Of a DNA stretch of 64,000 bases, positions 35,881 through 48,222 are shown piece by piece (within the stretch, counting starts at the first letter, position 1; each line of letters begins with the position of its first letter). The position numbers and the translations under genes are program-made. Source of the stretch: Angiostrongylus vasorum. Its lineage: Eukaryota; Nematoda; Chromadorea; Rhabditida; Metastrongylidae. The stretch covers positions 1-64,000 of the forward strand of contig JADANN010000234.1 of NCBI GenBank assembly GCA_018806985.1. The letters run 5' to 3'. Below the pieces are notes generated by a model, which was given only the letters and a program-made list of their open reading frames with translations, did not search any database and had not been told where the DNA came from.

Positions 35881-37079
35881 AACTCTAATGAAATAAATGA
35901 GGAACGAATGGGCCTTAGCTCACAAAAACATTCAGTTTTTTACTAGTGCGACAAATTGAACAATAGTAGGTCTTGTTATCATGAAAGAATTCTTTACGGG
36001 AAGCTTTGAGAAATCCCCATTTTGTGTTGCGCCAAGCTTACATCGACATTCAAGCAACGGTTTGATAGTGGAAGTGCCTTTGCGGGCCGAGGTAACATTG
36101 AGGTCTAATGTGGAGTTGCACCGAAATTGTTGATAGCTTGCTCTGACTGGTGGTCATCGCTCAAGCTCTGTACTTACTGACGTGATTACTTGGGCAGCTC
36201 GTCCTCGCAACTAAGTGGATTCGTGGAAACGCCGTCCGAGGTGGTGGTCTTCTTCGAACATTGTCACCATGCTAGTTTTCCATATATGACGACAAGAATA
36301 AAAAAAATCTTCTTAATGTCGAAGAAGAATTCAGTGTTGTGAGTTCTAGCAGTTTTGGCACGTGGACCTCTGCTGTTTTCCTCGAAATGGTTTCAGAAAT
36401 CAGCCACAACCAATGTTGTCTTTCAAAATGTGCGTAGCACATACGTAGTTCACGCTTAGATACAGCAACAAATTAAGACGCAGCAGACGTTGAGTTTAGT
36501 CGGTACTGCAATGTGAGACTTTTCGCTTTTCCACAATGAGAAATTAATGTATGGATGTCGTCTCTCTATGGAAATGTTTTGACAGTAATTCAAGACGAAC
36601 ATGACCAATCAAGGCAGAGATTCTGCAATAATGAATGAAATTTAACACTGAGAAGAAATGAGTAACAACTCTTACGCATCGAAATATTGCGTGGTCGGTT
36701 CGTCTTCTACAATAAACATGGAAACAAAGTATGAACCTTATGAAGTAGATGAAGGCAGTGAGGTAGGTGAGTAATGCTAGACGGCGATTGAGCATTCCTT
36801 GTCTAATAATTGTCATTCATCAATCCTTCAAAGAAAATTATATTAGAGAACTTGCTGACAACAGGTAAATCTGCAGGATGTGCGACAATTGATAACATTA
36901 CAACAAAGGTGTTGTTGTCCCTGTATTCTCTGGAAACCGTGTATAATGTAATTACAGGTAATTGTGAACCGCATTGTCGATGCTTGTTATGAACTATTGA
37001 TGGGACCCAAAGGTGATCGGTTTCTGCCTATTTTTTCATGAACAAAATACCAGGCTTGTCTATGGCAGCAAAAACTGCT

Positions 37080-39300
37080 TTCGATGCGAAATAATTGCTC
37101 TGTCGAAAAAGGGTTCATCTTGGTCTCGTAATTGTCTAAATCACGGTGGGCGTTGTAGACGATTCTCTGTGCCTTATCTGCTTCGTCCATTACTGCAGCT
37201 CTTCTCCCATAAAATTTCTTTTATTTTTTTCGCCCTTTAACTTGCCCTTTGAGATCTGTTGCTTAAAGAACTCTTCCCAGATGAATCAGTAGCCAATGCG
37301 TCGACCAGAAAAGAATAAATGGTGGCTTTGTCTTAGCATGGGAAGGGTCGAAGCAGTTAGCCCACTCGTCTTATTGCGCGTCGTCTTTAAACACAGCACT
37401 TCATTTACCTCTTATTCATTTTCAAGCTTTGTGAAACGACTTTTTAAGCACTGCTGTGGTGTTAATATGATCTTGTAATTTGAAGGTAAGCGTTTTTTGA
37501 AAAAAGTAACTAGAGCTCGGAAAAGATTATGAAGCAGGTAAATGAGCTTTCCAGAGATGGTTGAAAAAGGTTCTGTGTGGACACGATTGGTTGAAAGAAG
37601 AGGAAAGGACAGAATCATATCTGACGACATTGACTTGAACATTCCGAATAAATGGGTCAATGTTTTTTTTTATAGGGATATGATCAAAATCGAACCATTT
37701 TGCAATGATTTAAGGGAGATGCACAAGTTTTGCAAATATCTCAGCATCACTGAGGTTATATTTCACATCACATCCTATCATAGAAAAAGAATAAGTGACT
37801 ACATTGGAATTTTTTGAGAAAGAACCAGTTACATTTTAAATGGGACACCTAATTAGCAATTAATGGATAACGAGTACGACCACCTTCATGCCTCTTGCTG
37901 TTCGACTATTCGTACTTCTCCTGGAATTTTTTGATAATAGAGGAGGTTGTAACCGCACTACCGCCAGAAACAGCGAGTCGTTCATTTCCTGAAATCCGCT
38001 TACATGTGAAGACAAAAATATGATCGTAATTAATCCCAGTTCTCTCTCAGACTGCTGCATTTCTCTCTTTAATCTCTTCTCTTTTATCGCCTGTTTGCAT
38101 TGTTTTGCAAATTAGAGCGTGATCTGTCGGTTGCCTCTAGCTCATGCGATTCAATGCCATCGGATCACTTCGATTGTTTCTCGAAACAGGCGTCTCTTGG
38201 TGGCTTTCAAACTGTCAGCTTTCATAAGACTAACGTGAAAATGTTAAATGAGTCGATCGTATTCCTCGTCGATGTTATCTAGAACGGCATCTTCTCAACA
38301 GCCGAATGCTGAATAAATCCCAATTTATAGTGGTTTTGGGACTTCGTTTTTTTGAATTCAGCTGGTTCTTCTCCATTATACGAGAAATGGGAATCTTGCA
38401 CGAAGGAGGCGATGGCCTGATACGGTGTAGAATTTTTTGTGCAACAGCGACATCGGTTTAAGCAAAACTTCCCATTTACTACGATGTGGTCTATTTCATG
38501 ATGGTACTCTCCATTGGGAGACTCCGACGTCCAGCTTTGAGTGTAGTGCTTCTAGAATCGCGAGTCACCCATGAACGGTCTTGGTCGTCATAACAACTCA
38601 GATAGTGGATCACCCTGCTCGTTACATTCGAATCCGCAGGTCCCAAAGTGGTCTTCTCCTGGGTGCAATCTTGGCGTTAAAATCTCCAATGACGACCTTG
38701 AAGAATGTATGGGCTTTTCTGTAGAACTTCTCCAAGTCCTTATGGAATGCTTCATCTTCTTCTTCGTCATAGTTTCATGTCGGTATGTAAACAATAAACG
38801 ATGAAGATTATCAAAGCCGGTATTGATCAGCATCTCTTCAATCGTAAACGGCCGTCTCGAATTGTTAGTTGATTGAATGGATCCATAATCATAGTCAAGG
38901 CCAAATTCACGTTGACGAGAATGGCAATACCGCCGACTCCTTTTGTTCCGAGGAATGGTTCTTCTCCAATGTCATTTGCGGAATTGAATGTGTGGCGTCT
39001 TCTCGTCTCGGCCGGTCCGATGGCGTCGCTTCTTATCCCTTCTTCTGTGCATTGTCAAGTCACCTATCAAGGACTCGGACATAAGCGTGCGCACATTGTA
39101 GATACAGATCGTCACTTCAGTTCTTGGCGATTTAGGCACCCTAGCCTTGTAGTTTTAGCGGTCTTCCGCACTCGCCCTATCTAAACCTGCCGTATCATGG
39201 GCTCTTTCGGATTAGGAGAATGAGTCCCGTTTGTTTTCTGTGTCTAGATTTTTGATACTTACGTATGTTTTGCTGAGCTCTGAATATGGAGACTGAGTAT
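37080..39300 (-). mobile_element. RTE-B copy 3, endonuclease and connecting domain, interrupted
   Basis: Minus strand. The 5' region (39300-39170) matches that of copy 4 at 61.3-61.4 kb. Endonuclease pieces lie at 39190-38400, with stops. The connecting domain follows (38280-38040) with DNIDEEYDRLI and ATKRRLFRETIEVIR. A further piece of that domain, FYGRRAAVMDEADKAQ and DNYETKMNPF, is at 37210-37090. Between 38040 and 37240 lies other sequence, including a SINE-B tail near 37715-37800. The reverse transcriptase is absent. Confidence 0.8.
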
Positions 39301-39309
39301 ACTCACATG

Positions 39310-41080
39310 TAACGTACCAGTCTCTCCCAGAGTAGACGTTAATCTTATTTGTTGGAGACGACTTCTGTCCACCTCCTATTTACTTCCCCTTTACTTGACT
39401 TGCTGGCTTTTTGCCCGAATTGACTTGTAGAATAGAATCCGTACAAGCGAAAACACACCCACGCACGCATATTTGAACATAATTTCGCAAATAATGAAGG
39501 TACGTGCCAAATCGGCGCGGCGGAAACAAGGAGCCCATCCCTTGGGTCCATCTGCATATCAGGGAAGCAAAGATCTCTTTTCGTCCGCGATTAACCTCCT
39601 ATCCGCCACCACAGCATGCCAACGTTGCTGGGCGACCAGCCGGCATGACATCCCTCTATGAGGGAGTTCCTATTATTATTACTAAATAGATGCTGGGTTC
39701 CGATGTTTTCCTTCACCTCATATGCGTGTTAAATAAAGACCAAAGTATAAAACTTGTGACCTTGACCAATCCGTCACGCATTCGACTTTTTATTACAGGT
39801 GATTGAATCCATATTTGGCACATATAATTACAAAACTTCGTAGGATTGAGCCTACTAACAGTCCAGTGTGGGTACCTCCATCCACTGTGGTATACGAGCT
39901 TCTTGTATATCTTGACTAAATATTGTTAAAATATGGAGAAGATCATATTCTAATCTTCGAAAGACAGGTGGAAGAACAGGTTGATACACAATAATTTACA
40001 ATTACAACCCTTAGAGGCGCGTAACTTAACAATTTACAACAAATTAACAACTAAACTCCAAAGAATGTTATAATTTACGTCACATTTATACAAATAAAAT
40101 GTACATTTCTAAACACCGAGGTCCTTCAAACCGTTCTAGTAGAGTTGCATAGGAATGCCATGGAGTTTTATAAGCGGCTACTTAGAGTAAACTTAACAAA
40201 CTAACACGATTACACTATCACTGTAGCAGGCACAAGTTTGAAAGGGCATGCGCAACCCTATGAGTTAGCTTTCAGCTGCTGAGTATGATGTCGTCGTTTG
40301 GATGATTTCCTTTCGCAACTGTTTTCACATGAGCACGGAGATAAACAAGCAGATTCGCTGCGTACTGAGTAGAACTACGAATTTGATGAAAAATGTTTCC
40401 AAAAGTTATAAGCATATCGCCACTGTGAATTACGTCCAGTAACATATAGCACCGCAGCAAACGGTATGTGTTAGAATCTTCAAATTCAAGTTTCTTTGTG
40501 ACACTTCACGATTGACATTTACTCGGTGGAACGACTAAAAGTTTTGATCGGAACGGTTGAACTGTGAAGCATTAACATTAAGATATCTTCAATTTTTAGC
40601 TACCACTATGAGCTAGTGTACACGGGCTCGATGCTGTTCATTTCGTGAAAATAGACTTAATGACACGTTCTGGCTTTGCTTTTAAATCAAGAACAGCTAA
40701 CTAGTAAACGAAATCATTTCGAAGCTATATGAATATTTTAAAAACTTGTTTGAAGTACTGTTCCTCACTCGACGAATTCTTGAGAAGTTAGATCGCAGAG
40801 CAGTGCTAGTTGGGTACAGCTTCCCAGCCAAAGCAGACACGTATGACCGTCCGAGTAAGATAGACTACCCATTTTTTCCAAAAAAATTTGCTGGGAAAAA
40901 AAAAGACATTAAGGCAGGTAAATTGACTGTTCAAGTATAGAAATCCAATAGAAAAGGGTTGTCGTTCGTTCTATCTCCATGAACGACGCAAAGTAATTTT
41001 GGCATTATCGCCATGAGACAAAAATGTAAAATGAAATTAACGTCTATATATTCCAATTCCTTCTAAAGTTTATCGCCTCA
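39310..41080. other. No recognised feature
   Basis: AT-rich sequence. A lysine-rich 64-codon plus-strand frame at 40746-40940 ends in FPKKFAGKKKDIKAGKLTVQ and could be an exon, but it has no clear splice sites. Confidence 0.4.
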
Positions 41081-41084
41081 TGGT

Positions 41085-41260
41085 AGCTCGGATGTGTTTT
41101 TGGGTGTCAGACTGCGACGTACAGCGAAGGATTCACTCCCCGCCCCACAACAGGATCTCACCAAGCTAAAAAGTGGTCCGACATTAAGTCGGGAAGCACA
41201 GCCAAAAGGAAACCAATACCCAGGTGTCACCACTGTCAGATTGACAGCTTGTGAACGACT
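41085..41260 (+). mobile_element. SINE-D copy 3, 5' part
   Basis: Shares GTTTTTGGGTGTCAGACTGC, ACGTACAGCGAAGGATTCAC and AAGGAAACCAATACCCAGG with the 55.2 kb copy. The tail is missing; RTE-A copy 4 begins about 25 bases on. Confidence 0.7.
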
Positions 41261-41284
41261 AACGGAAATGAATGCAGGTTAGCG

Positions 41285-41955
41285 AAATTCGGAATAGGGA
41301 AATAAAATGAGAAATGGAAAACGGTCTTTCTTTAGGAATCCTGTTCACTGCATGTCTCTTCCACGGGATTTTTTTTCGAGAACACAGAAAATCGCTCATG
41401 TACATGGTACTTCCCTAATGGCACGATTTATGTGGAGATCGACCACGCTCTCACCAAAAGAAGACGAAATGATAGCACGTTAAAGCTCCGTTATGACATG
41501 ATTTTGTACTAAATCTGATCCCTCCTATATCTTTGGATTCAGCCATAAGCTGTGAAAAAAGCTCTTGTTGTCGTCCAAGAAGAAGAAAACAATTCGCGTA
41601 TGACAAGAACATTATTATTAAAACTTTCCTGTCATCTGAATGAGAAACAAAGGCAGTGCCGAGCGAGTACTACAAGCTTCTTGTTGAAGGAATTAAAACT
41701 TGTGCTGAACTCTCCTCATTTCCCAAACAAGAAGTTCAAACAGTATCTCCATTTACTCCTCAGCAGTTGCTCGAAAAAAAGGATACTGAACCTAGATCCT
41801 ACTGCAACATACCTAACATAGCAGCTGTAGAAGATCTTTGGGAAAGGACTAACAACAGCGCAGGCAGAAAAAGTTATTGGAAGCAGCTCAAAAACGATCT
41901 AGTTGGAAGAGAGAGCGTCAGTGCCTTTGCGACTATAATGTCCAGCCTTCCACTA
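41285..41955 (+). mobile_element. RTE-A copy 4, fragment
   Basis: Remnant of the end of the endonuclease and the connecting domain. SEYYKLLVEGIKTCAELSSF and FTPQQLLEKK match the SVPQARR / TTKELLE region of copies 1 and 3. It ends near 41955 before the reverse transcriptase. Confidence 0.75.
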
Positions 41956-42029
41956 TGATGAGCGAATGTGGGACTAACAGTGAATCTCTATTATGTGACA
42001 CACAACCACAGCGATGTTGAGATAATCTT

Positions 42030-42240
42030 AACCGTTCTTATTTACTGCCCACTCTTTTTTGATGGCAGGGCATATTGCGAAATTTAACTTTAATAATGCT
42101 GAGATATTTGCAAACCTCCGGACCGCAGGTGTCTCCCTTGACGGGTGATTTTGTAAATATCTCAGCATCATTGATGTTGAGATATTTGCAAAACTCAGAC
42201 GGCAGGCCAGATTCGAACTCGTGATCACCCATCCCGGAGT
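42030..42240 (+). repeat. SINE-B-related foldback element 2
   Basis: Contains TTACTGCCCACTCTTTTTTG, two inverted copies of GCTGAGATATTTGCAAA and a CGGACCGCAGGTG arm. It is more rearranged than the copies at 35.4 and 56.1 kb. Confidence 0.65.
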
Positions 42241-42254
42241 CTGAGAGAAAGGCA

Positions 42255-42375
42255 GAACGAGGGGCTTCGGTGGTGCAGTGGGTTACACCTGAGCAACTGT
42301 TTTGAGAAACAGCGGATTCGTACCTGGCCTAGCGTCCCAGCATCGTTGTGGTTATAGTGGACATCGTTAACATGC
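42255..42375 (+). mobile_element. SINE-B copy 2
   Basis: Head GGCTTCGGTGGTGCAGTGGG with a B-box-like GATTCGTACCTGG, followed by CCCAGCATCGTTGTGGTTAT. The rest of the tail is lost. Confidence 0.65.
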
Positions 42376-43554
42376 AGTATGAAAGAGCAGCTATTAACTT
42401 TAGATCTACTCAGCGATCATTAAGTTATAATGGCAAGAACGAAAGTGTCGGAAAACTTTTGAGGCCAAAAAACATTCTTTTCACGTTCCTTAACATGGTC
42501 AAGTTAGGAAAACAGCCACGAGAAATGAAGCGTGCGATATTTCCTTTTCTATACTGATCGATGTGAGCCATTTCGTTCCATTTGTCAAGTGCTTTATACT
42601 GTAAAATGGGGACGCTGAAGTTGAAAGAAGAAAAAATAAACAGTGCTAAAAAAAAGAATAATTCCTTATCTAAGCGAAACATGGAAAAAATTGGGACCAT
42701 CTTTCAATCGTGCTATGTAGTAGCATAGATTCGAACCCAAATAAAAGCTTGTAACCTCTACAAACACAACGAAGAGACTCTTTATCCGCAATGACTGTTA
42801 CTTGAAAGCGTCAATTTTCTAACATCTTATTTTCTCTATTTCAATAAAACACTGGGCTGTAGCATATCACTTTCGCCCAAAGATTTTCTTAGCAAATGGC
42901 CCTTCTGTGGTAATTAGTCATCACGCTAATGCTTTCAAAGTTAGCGATCAGCATGCTAAACTTATGCAAAAAAGCAATTAATCGCATTGGGCAATTGCAG
43001 CGAGAAGCAAATTGTTTATATAAGATAAACTCTCCTCTCTCTTAGTCTAATTTATATGGAGAATGGGTAATCTTGGCCGATGAATGATACAAGATCGGAA
43101 ACAGAGAAACTACCGATGTGATACAAAAAGTTTGTTAAAGTAGGAATACAAAGCATAAGATACAAACCCTCTTATAGACAAGCCTCGGCCAACCAAGGCT
43201 AACTTGTCTTTGGGGTTCGAGAAGATGATATCACTTGTGTTTAGGAAACTCCATGTATGAATAAGATCTGTTAACACTTGGGATGGCTATCTCAGGAATT
43301 CAAGGAGGATCAAATGGAGCGGTATTCAATGAAATTCATGGATGACACCAAAATTCTGACATAACAACCGAACTGCACGTGAAGTAGGATCTCATTGTGG
43401 ATGGAGAATGTAGATAGCGAAAATATCGAGTCAAGTAGAAATTGATTAAAATTATCAGAAATTCTGCGAGAAAAACAGATACAGATATGTATTGTACCAC
43501 ATTGACCCCTTCTCTGGACGACTGTTCTCAGGCATTATTCTACAGCCGTGCTTA

Positions 43555-43745
43555 GTTTGTTGGGAGTGAAGGGTAGATTAAAGTGGCCCCCCGACGTATC
43601 AAAGCAGTGCTGCTATCCTCCCAGAAAAGTCTGGTACCAATTTGCCGACCCCGGAGAGATGGCAGGTCTGGTGGGATATGGGCGCGGGGATCGATTTCAC
43701 GTGTGTGTTGCAAGGCGCATCCGACCACTGCGCCACACGATGTAT
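43555..43745 (-). mobile_element. SINE-A copy 9, 3'-truncated
   Basis: Reverse complement of the head and central body: ATCCTCCCAGAAAAGTCTGG, TTTGCCGACCCCGGAGAGAT and CCGACCACTGCGCCACACG. The AGATATGCATTC block and the tail are missing. Confidence 0.8.
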
Positions 43746-44104
43746 ACAACAAAATTCTGTAAGTGTAGCTTCTTTTTTGAGCAGGGTTTGAGTAACTTGA
43801 GATCGTATTCGCATTTCTCATTCCGGATATACTGGCGAAAGACGGCTTTACCATTCTGCCGCAATTCCTACTGAGAAACTCGATTAGTGCTATAACGTTG
43901 TATGACCTGCTATGGTGGTAACACGTTAGGTAAAACGCGAGTTAGAGGACAGGCTTTCTAATTAATCCGTCCTCATAGTACGGGATGCAATAGTTTGACA
44001 CTCAAGAGCTCCTACAGAATCCCAGTAATCATCCGTAGTAAAGGCATAGTCCGACGAATTCTCTGTTCTCGTTCTCTTGTTGGTTTTGCTCGTACATAAT
44101 ATCC

Positions 44105-44395
44105 TTAGCTAGCGAGCGCAGTGGTTAGTGATGAAGTCTATCAAGAAGAAAGGTGCTGGTTCGACCCTCTAGGCAACGCTATCCATCAATCTACGTGGGA
44201 GCACCTTAGCCCGGCTATCTCCAAGATTTCAAGGAGAATTGACTCTAGCAGCATTCTATGGCAATCATAAAAAAAAGTACGAAATCCTCAATCAGCAGCC
44301 GAGACGAGCCACCAGCGTTCGACGACCTTTGTGGCCTATGAATGCGAGAAGGATCCACACACTACATATGGTAAAGGTCCACATAAAATGATTAA
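44105..44395 (+). mobile_element. SINE-C copy 2
   Basis: The tRNA-like head has TAGCGAGCGCAGTGGTTAGT as A box and GCTGGTTCGACCC as B box. The body has CCCGGCTATCTCCAAGATTT, GAGAATTGACTCTAGCAG and AATCAGCAGCCGAGACGAGC. The end has GCGAGAAGGATCCACACA. Confidence 0.75.
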
Positions 44396-44653
44396 ATCAT
44401 ATGTAAATCTTTTACAGCGACAGAGTACGATTTTTTTCCACCACTTCTCAAACCCTTCATTACGCCTAATTATCCCAAATAACTATCGATTATTATCGGG
44501 AAACTAAACACTATTCATTATGTGATGGGTTTACACGGAATAAGACGTCGTCCCTACGCGATAACTGTGCAAAACTGAGCATCGAGCGTCATACGTTAAA
44601 GATTTGACGAAAAACGTGTTGTGAAGCATCTTACTTCATTACCAAATATTATT

Positions 44654-44818
44654 TTAATACGATATTACACAAGTACTCATCAAACCAATCAAATTGAATG
44701 TGCAGACCTGTGCTTGCTTCGCAAATGCCAATTTCTCGTAGACTTGTGTTCCTTCAGCTTGATGTAGACAAAAAGAATAATTTAGCGAGCGCGATCCTCT
44801 TAAACTCAAACCTTTACC
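44654..44818 (-). CDS. Possible last exon of the minus-strand gene
   Basis: The acceptor AATATATTGCAG opens 54 codons to a stop, starting on a codon boundary as required by the exon ending at 46690. The peptide reads SLNYSFCLHQAEGTQVYEKL and AFAKQAQVCT. An ATTAAAATAATATT stretch after the stop could hold a polyadenylation signal. The 1.87 kb gap makes the link tentative. No family is recognised. Confidence 0.35.
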   Translation of the reverse strand, partial: GKGLSLRGSRSLNYSFCLHQAEGTQVYEKLAFAKQAQVCTFNLIGLMSTCVISY

Positions 44819-45284
44819 CTGCAATATATTTAGCCTAAACACAGAAAAATATTAGCTAAAATACAAGTTTAGAAAGGAAACTAACTGACATCAAGCACTT
44901 CTCCACAGAACTCAACCACAGCGCAACCTGAAAAAGTACCACTCTTCTATAATCCCACTTATTGACGAATAATAAAATCTTAGCCAAAATCCTGTTTGCT
45001 ACCTCGTTTTGCTCAAAAGACAACTCACAAAAAAAAGAAAGAGAAAAGTTGCCCTTTTTGGTCTCCAGAAAAATGAAATACCATTGTTCTAGAACTTGCC
45101 TCTTGCTGTAGGAAATACGCAAATTCTATTAAATTACTTTGGATCCTTAAGTCCACTATGAGCTGAGATATGTTTGCTCCACGTTGAAACGTGGTCATCG
45201 TAAAGTTCAAATCAATTCATATTGGTCGTTACGTGTTGAACAACACACCACTGCTATGTTCAGCAGTACTTATCATAACAGAGA

Positions 45285-45375
45285 GGCAAAGCAGGGTGTC
45301 AGTGGTGCAGTGGGTAACACGCGAGCCCACATCTCAGCATCATTGTGGTTGTGTATCAAAACATTATTCTAAAAA
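45285..45375 (+). mobile_element. SINE-B copy 3, internally deleted
   Basis: Head AGTGGTGCAGTGGGTAACAC joins almost directly to the tail block ATCTCAGCATCATTGTGGTT; the B box region is missing. Confidence 0.65.
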
Positions 45376-46689
45376 GTCACGTAGCATAAGGTATGTTGCT
45401 TATAGTTCGCAGACCAAACCCAAGTTTATCGTTTCTTCTAAAAACTTCGAACTTGAAAATAAAAGTCGAAAATCTGAAATATGCAGTAGTTTGAGATGGA
45501 AAAAATAGAACTATTTGGCTATAGATGTAGTTCGACGGTCACTTCCTTTTCTATAATAGCACTCTTTGCAAATTGATTTCGTGCACAGATGCATGAGTGA
45601 TATATAACACATATTCTCAAGAATCTATTAAACAAAATCCGCATGTCAACGTACTTAAATGGAGCAGGAAGGCGTTTACTCCTCAAGGTATTAGTGCATT
45701 GCCCCATACAAGCACACTTTTTCGCCACAACCAACTATTAACGTATCGTGAAATGTGGCATGCGTATTAATAAGCACCCGTCCGTCACGCTAATAACATT
45801 GGAAAATTGAACATTTGAAGTAATATCAATGGAAAAGATGTATTAAAAAAAGAAATAGTTATAAAATATTGCTACCATCAAAGTGCATGGATTGAGGAGG
45901 TCATTCATCTGGCGACAGGAACAGTTTACAAAACACACCATACTACGGCAATCACATCTCACCTAGAAATCCAACACCTCGTTGCGTACCAAACAGTGTA
46001 CCAAGTATCTTCAAGCAATAAAGGTGCGAGTGTTAGTCGTTGCTCACTTTCACATTTTCTTCTCCATGGAACACATGGCGATGTACAAAGTGAGTACCAC
46101 AAAGCCCGTTGCTGACGACAGTGGTACTAAGATTCTTCCCTTTGTAGGTATTTCTAACCATATCAACCAGTTAGAGTAATGTGGCACCAGCAGAAAAGTG
46201 AGCGTCTTTATATATCACTGTTATCGAAAAGTGAACTTATTTCCAGTGGACCTGAATCGTACAAAAGAATGGGGTTCATTCTGCCATCTTTCAGTCGTAT
46301 CATCGGTATATTAATGCTGCCCCAACCTACAGTTCTTAAAGGAACATATAGTTACCAGTGTTAATTGTCGCCACGGCTTTGGCGGTTCTTAGGACCTATC
46401 ACAGACATTACGAGCGCTGGTGCACGAAGATCACTAATCGAAGTCCCCATGGGGTTTTTGCTTCTCAGCAACAGGGTACAATTAGTTATGAAATATCGTG
46501 TATTGCGTATTGGGCAATATAGATATGAAGAGATGGCTAGATACAAAAATACGACAGTACTTCTGCATTCACTTCAAGCCACACATCTCTACAGCCGTGT
46601 GTGGTTATGGTAATGAAGTAGTGAACTTAGCACAACATAGTTTATTTAAAAAGTATGGAATTTAAGGACGACTAACCAACTTTACGTAC

Positions 46690-46843
46690 CGTAGCAATGC
46701 CTTCACTATCCTGAAAAGATCGCCGTCCTCTGTAATTTGAGTAATCATTGTTAGATATGTAAGTGGACTCCACCGGAGGATCATAATTTTTAGTGTTCGA
46801 GTAAACTTCCACAGGAAACGCTTCTTGCCCTTGCGATAGATCA
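46690..46843 (-). CDS. Exon F of an unknown minus-strand gene
   Basis: Acceptor TTCTTGCAG, donor GCTACG|GTACGT, one base plus 51 codons. It reads GQEAFPVEVYSNTKNYDPPV, then ESTYISNNDYSNYRGRRSFQ. The tyrosine- and asparagine-rich, polar peptide suggests a disordered cytoplasmic or linker region. It is in phase with exon E across a 482-base intron. The ATG-initiated frame that shows up on this strand is a shadow. Confidence 0.55.
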
Positions 46844-47325
46844 CTGCAAGAAAAGTAGAACAGTAGTTTTTGTTACCAAAGCAAGAAAAGTTTACAGTTT
46901 ACATGTAGTAAAATGTACAGCACATTAAAATTCAGCAGGTGATGTACTTACGAGCAGGAATGGGAAGTGTTCTCGTCCCGAAATTCCATTACAGGTGTCT
47001 ATCGGAATGTTTACTCTCTTTGATTTGAGCAAAATCCTAATCTAGTTTCCTCTCTCATTTGCAAGCTAACCAACAAGAACACAAGGTTTATGAATGAGGG
47101 AAACTACGGATTCTAGCGATTATCGAAGTTAACCCTAGCTAAGCCCGATTTTGCTTTGAATGTATGGTATGCTTGGTAAATTCGTCAAATATGTGTAGCT
47201 TTGGGCTTTGTCTGTGTAGTCAGTGTCACTTGTCTAATCAAAAGTCTAGTTAATAACAATAGCTTCCAAGTAAACATCTTCAGCAAAAGTCAAAGAAAAA
47301 AACGCAAAATTTCTAGGGAACTCAC

Positions 47326-47485
47326 CAAGACAGGCGATGACGACTAATGGAACCATTTCGAAAAGGGTTATAAATAAACTCTTGAAAGGTACTATTATTA
47401 GAAGCGATGTTTTCATGGTCATATCTACTGCCAGATTTTAATGCAGGAAATAACAGCTTCAACATTTCTTTCAGTCGGACTGATC
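47326..47485 (-). CDS. Exon E of the unknown minus-strand gene
   Basis: A very good acceptor (TTTCTTTGCAG) and donor (CTTG|GTGAGT) bound 160 bases. One frame is open throughout and reads SGSRYDHENIASNNSTFQEF and YNPFRNGSISRHRLSC, joining exon F in phase. A second frame is open for its first 19 codons only (ISPTERNVEAVISC) and fits exon D. This suggests a one-base insertion inside the exon, either a real break or a sequence error. Confidence 0.55.
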
Positions 47486-47553
47486 CTGCAAAGAAACTTA
47501 TGAGATTACATATTAAACAGTAGCGGAATCTGACATGAAAGAAATGTCCTTAC

Positions 47554-47643
47554 GATTTTCTCTTATCATATCGTTCAATGGGGAGGAAAGGCAATAAGCC
47601 TAACACGTCTCCTCTTCCGATAAAGCTTTGAAGCTGCGCAAGC
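47554..47643 (-). CDS. Exon D of the unknown minus-strand gene
   Basis: 90 bases between TTTCACCTTGCAG and AAAATC|GTAAGG, with a 68-base intron to exon E. Only one frame is open: LAQLQSFIGRGDVLGLLPFL and then PIERYDKRKS. That frame does not match the phase of exon C upstream, nor the long frame of exon E downstream. Confidence 0.45.
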
Positions 47644-47880
47644 CTGCAAGGTGAAATAAGATTTCTTAATTATACTCACGTAATCCAAAAGTATGTAATA
47701 TGTCTCTTAATAATTCAAGACCGACTTTCTATGAACCTCGGCATAAATAGTTGATAAAATTGCTTATTTATATGGTCTTATAAACTGATCCTGTTCAGGT
47801 GATGAGAGGTTGGTAATGTTTTCGTTGTCGTTGTTGTTGTTGTCGACGTCGTTATCATTGTTGTAAGTGCTGTTGGTCGT

Positions 47881-47918
47881 TGGCCGACGTTTCGGCGATA
47901 TCGCCTTCCTCAGAGCTT
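47881..47918 (-). ncRNA. Minimal hammerhead motif 6
   Basis: Minus strand. CTGAGGA (47913-47907), stem II as the perfect palindrome GGCGATATCGCC, then GAAACGTC (4793-47886 in the 47.8 kb line, i.e. 47893-47886). Stem I is short, three pairs with one wobble. Predicted cleavage is after the C at 47886. Confidence 0.6.
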
Positions 47919-47957
47919 TGCTGTTGTTCGTCTTCCCTAGTCCCACTCGTAACAGCA

Positions 47958-47995
47958 CGGCTCTGAGGGAGGCGAAATAGCCGAAACGTCAGCCA
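47958..47995 (+). ncRNA. Hammerhead motif 7, core mutant
   Basis: Plus strand. The first box reads CTGAGGG (47963-47969) where CTGANGA is needed, so the essential A is replaced. Stem II GGC/GCC, GAAACGTC (47983-47990) and a perfect GGCT/AGCC stem I are kept. Confidence 0.55.
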
Positions 47996-48222
47996 TCGAC
48001 CAACAACACCACCAACAACGACAAAGATAACAGGAAGAACAATAACAACAACTACAACGACAACATCAACAACAACAACGGCAACAACGATAACACCAAC
48101 AACAACAACAACGAAAAATTTATACAACCTGGCACTAGCTCAACGAGATCAGTTTGCAAGATCATATAAATAGATGTATAATCTGTGAGGTTTGAGAAAC
48201 AGATCAGAAAGATACGTCGTAC

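Larger units (their letters stand above)
47815..48120. repeat. Large palindrome with GTT/AAC arms and two opposed hammerheads
   Basis: The left arm has a GTT/GTC-rich triplet run, then GTTGGTCG and hammerhead 6. The right arm mirrors it with hammerhead 7, CGACCAACAACACC and a long AAC-rich triplet run. The loop between them is about 40 bases. The plan is the same as the pair at 32.2-32.6 kb, but the sequence belongs to another subfamily. Confidence 0.75.

Noticed and set aside
36544..36816. Minus-strand 90-codon frame with hydrophobic runs, possible chemoreceptor piece
   Set aside because: Hydrophobic stretches are short, there is an in-frame acceptor-like TTCTTCTCAG, and no family motif is visible.
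44105..44160. Possible true tRNA gene (A box and GGTTCGACC B box)
   Set aside because: No acceptor stem pairing is seen and the sequence runs into the SINE-C body, so it is a SINE head.
47855..48127. Minus-strand 90-codon frame very rich in valine
   Set aside because: It is a translation of the AAC/GTT triplet run in the palindrome, not a protein.
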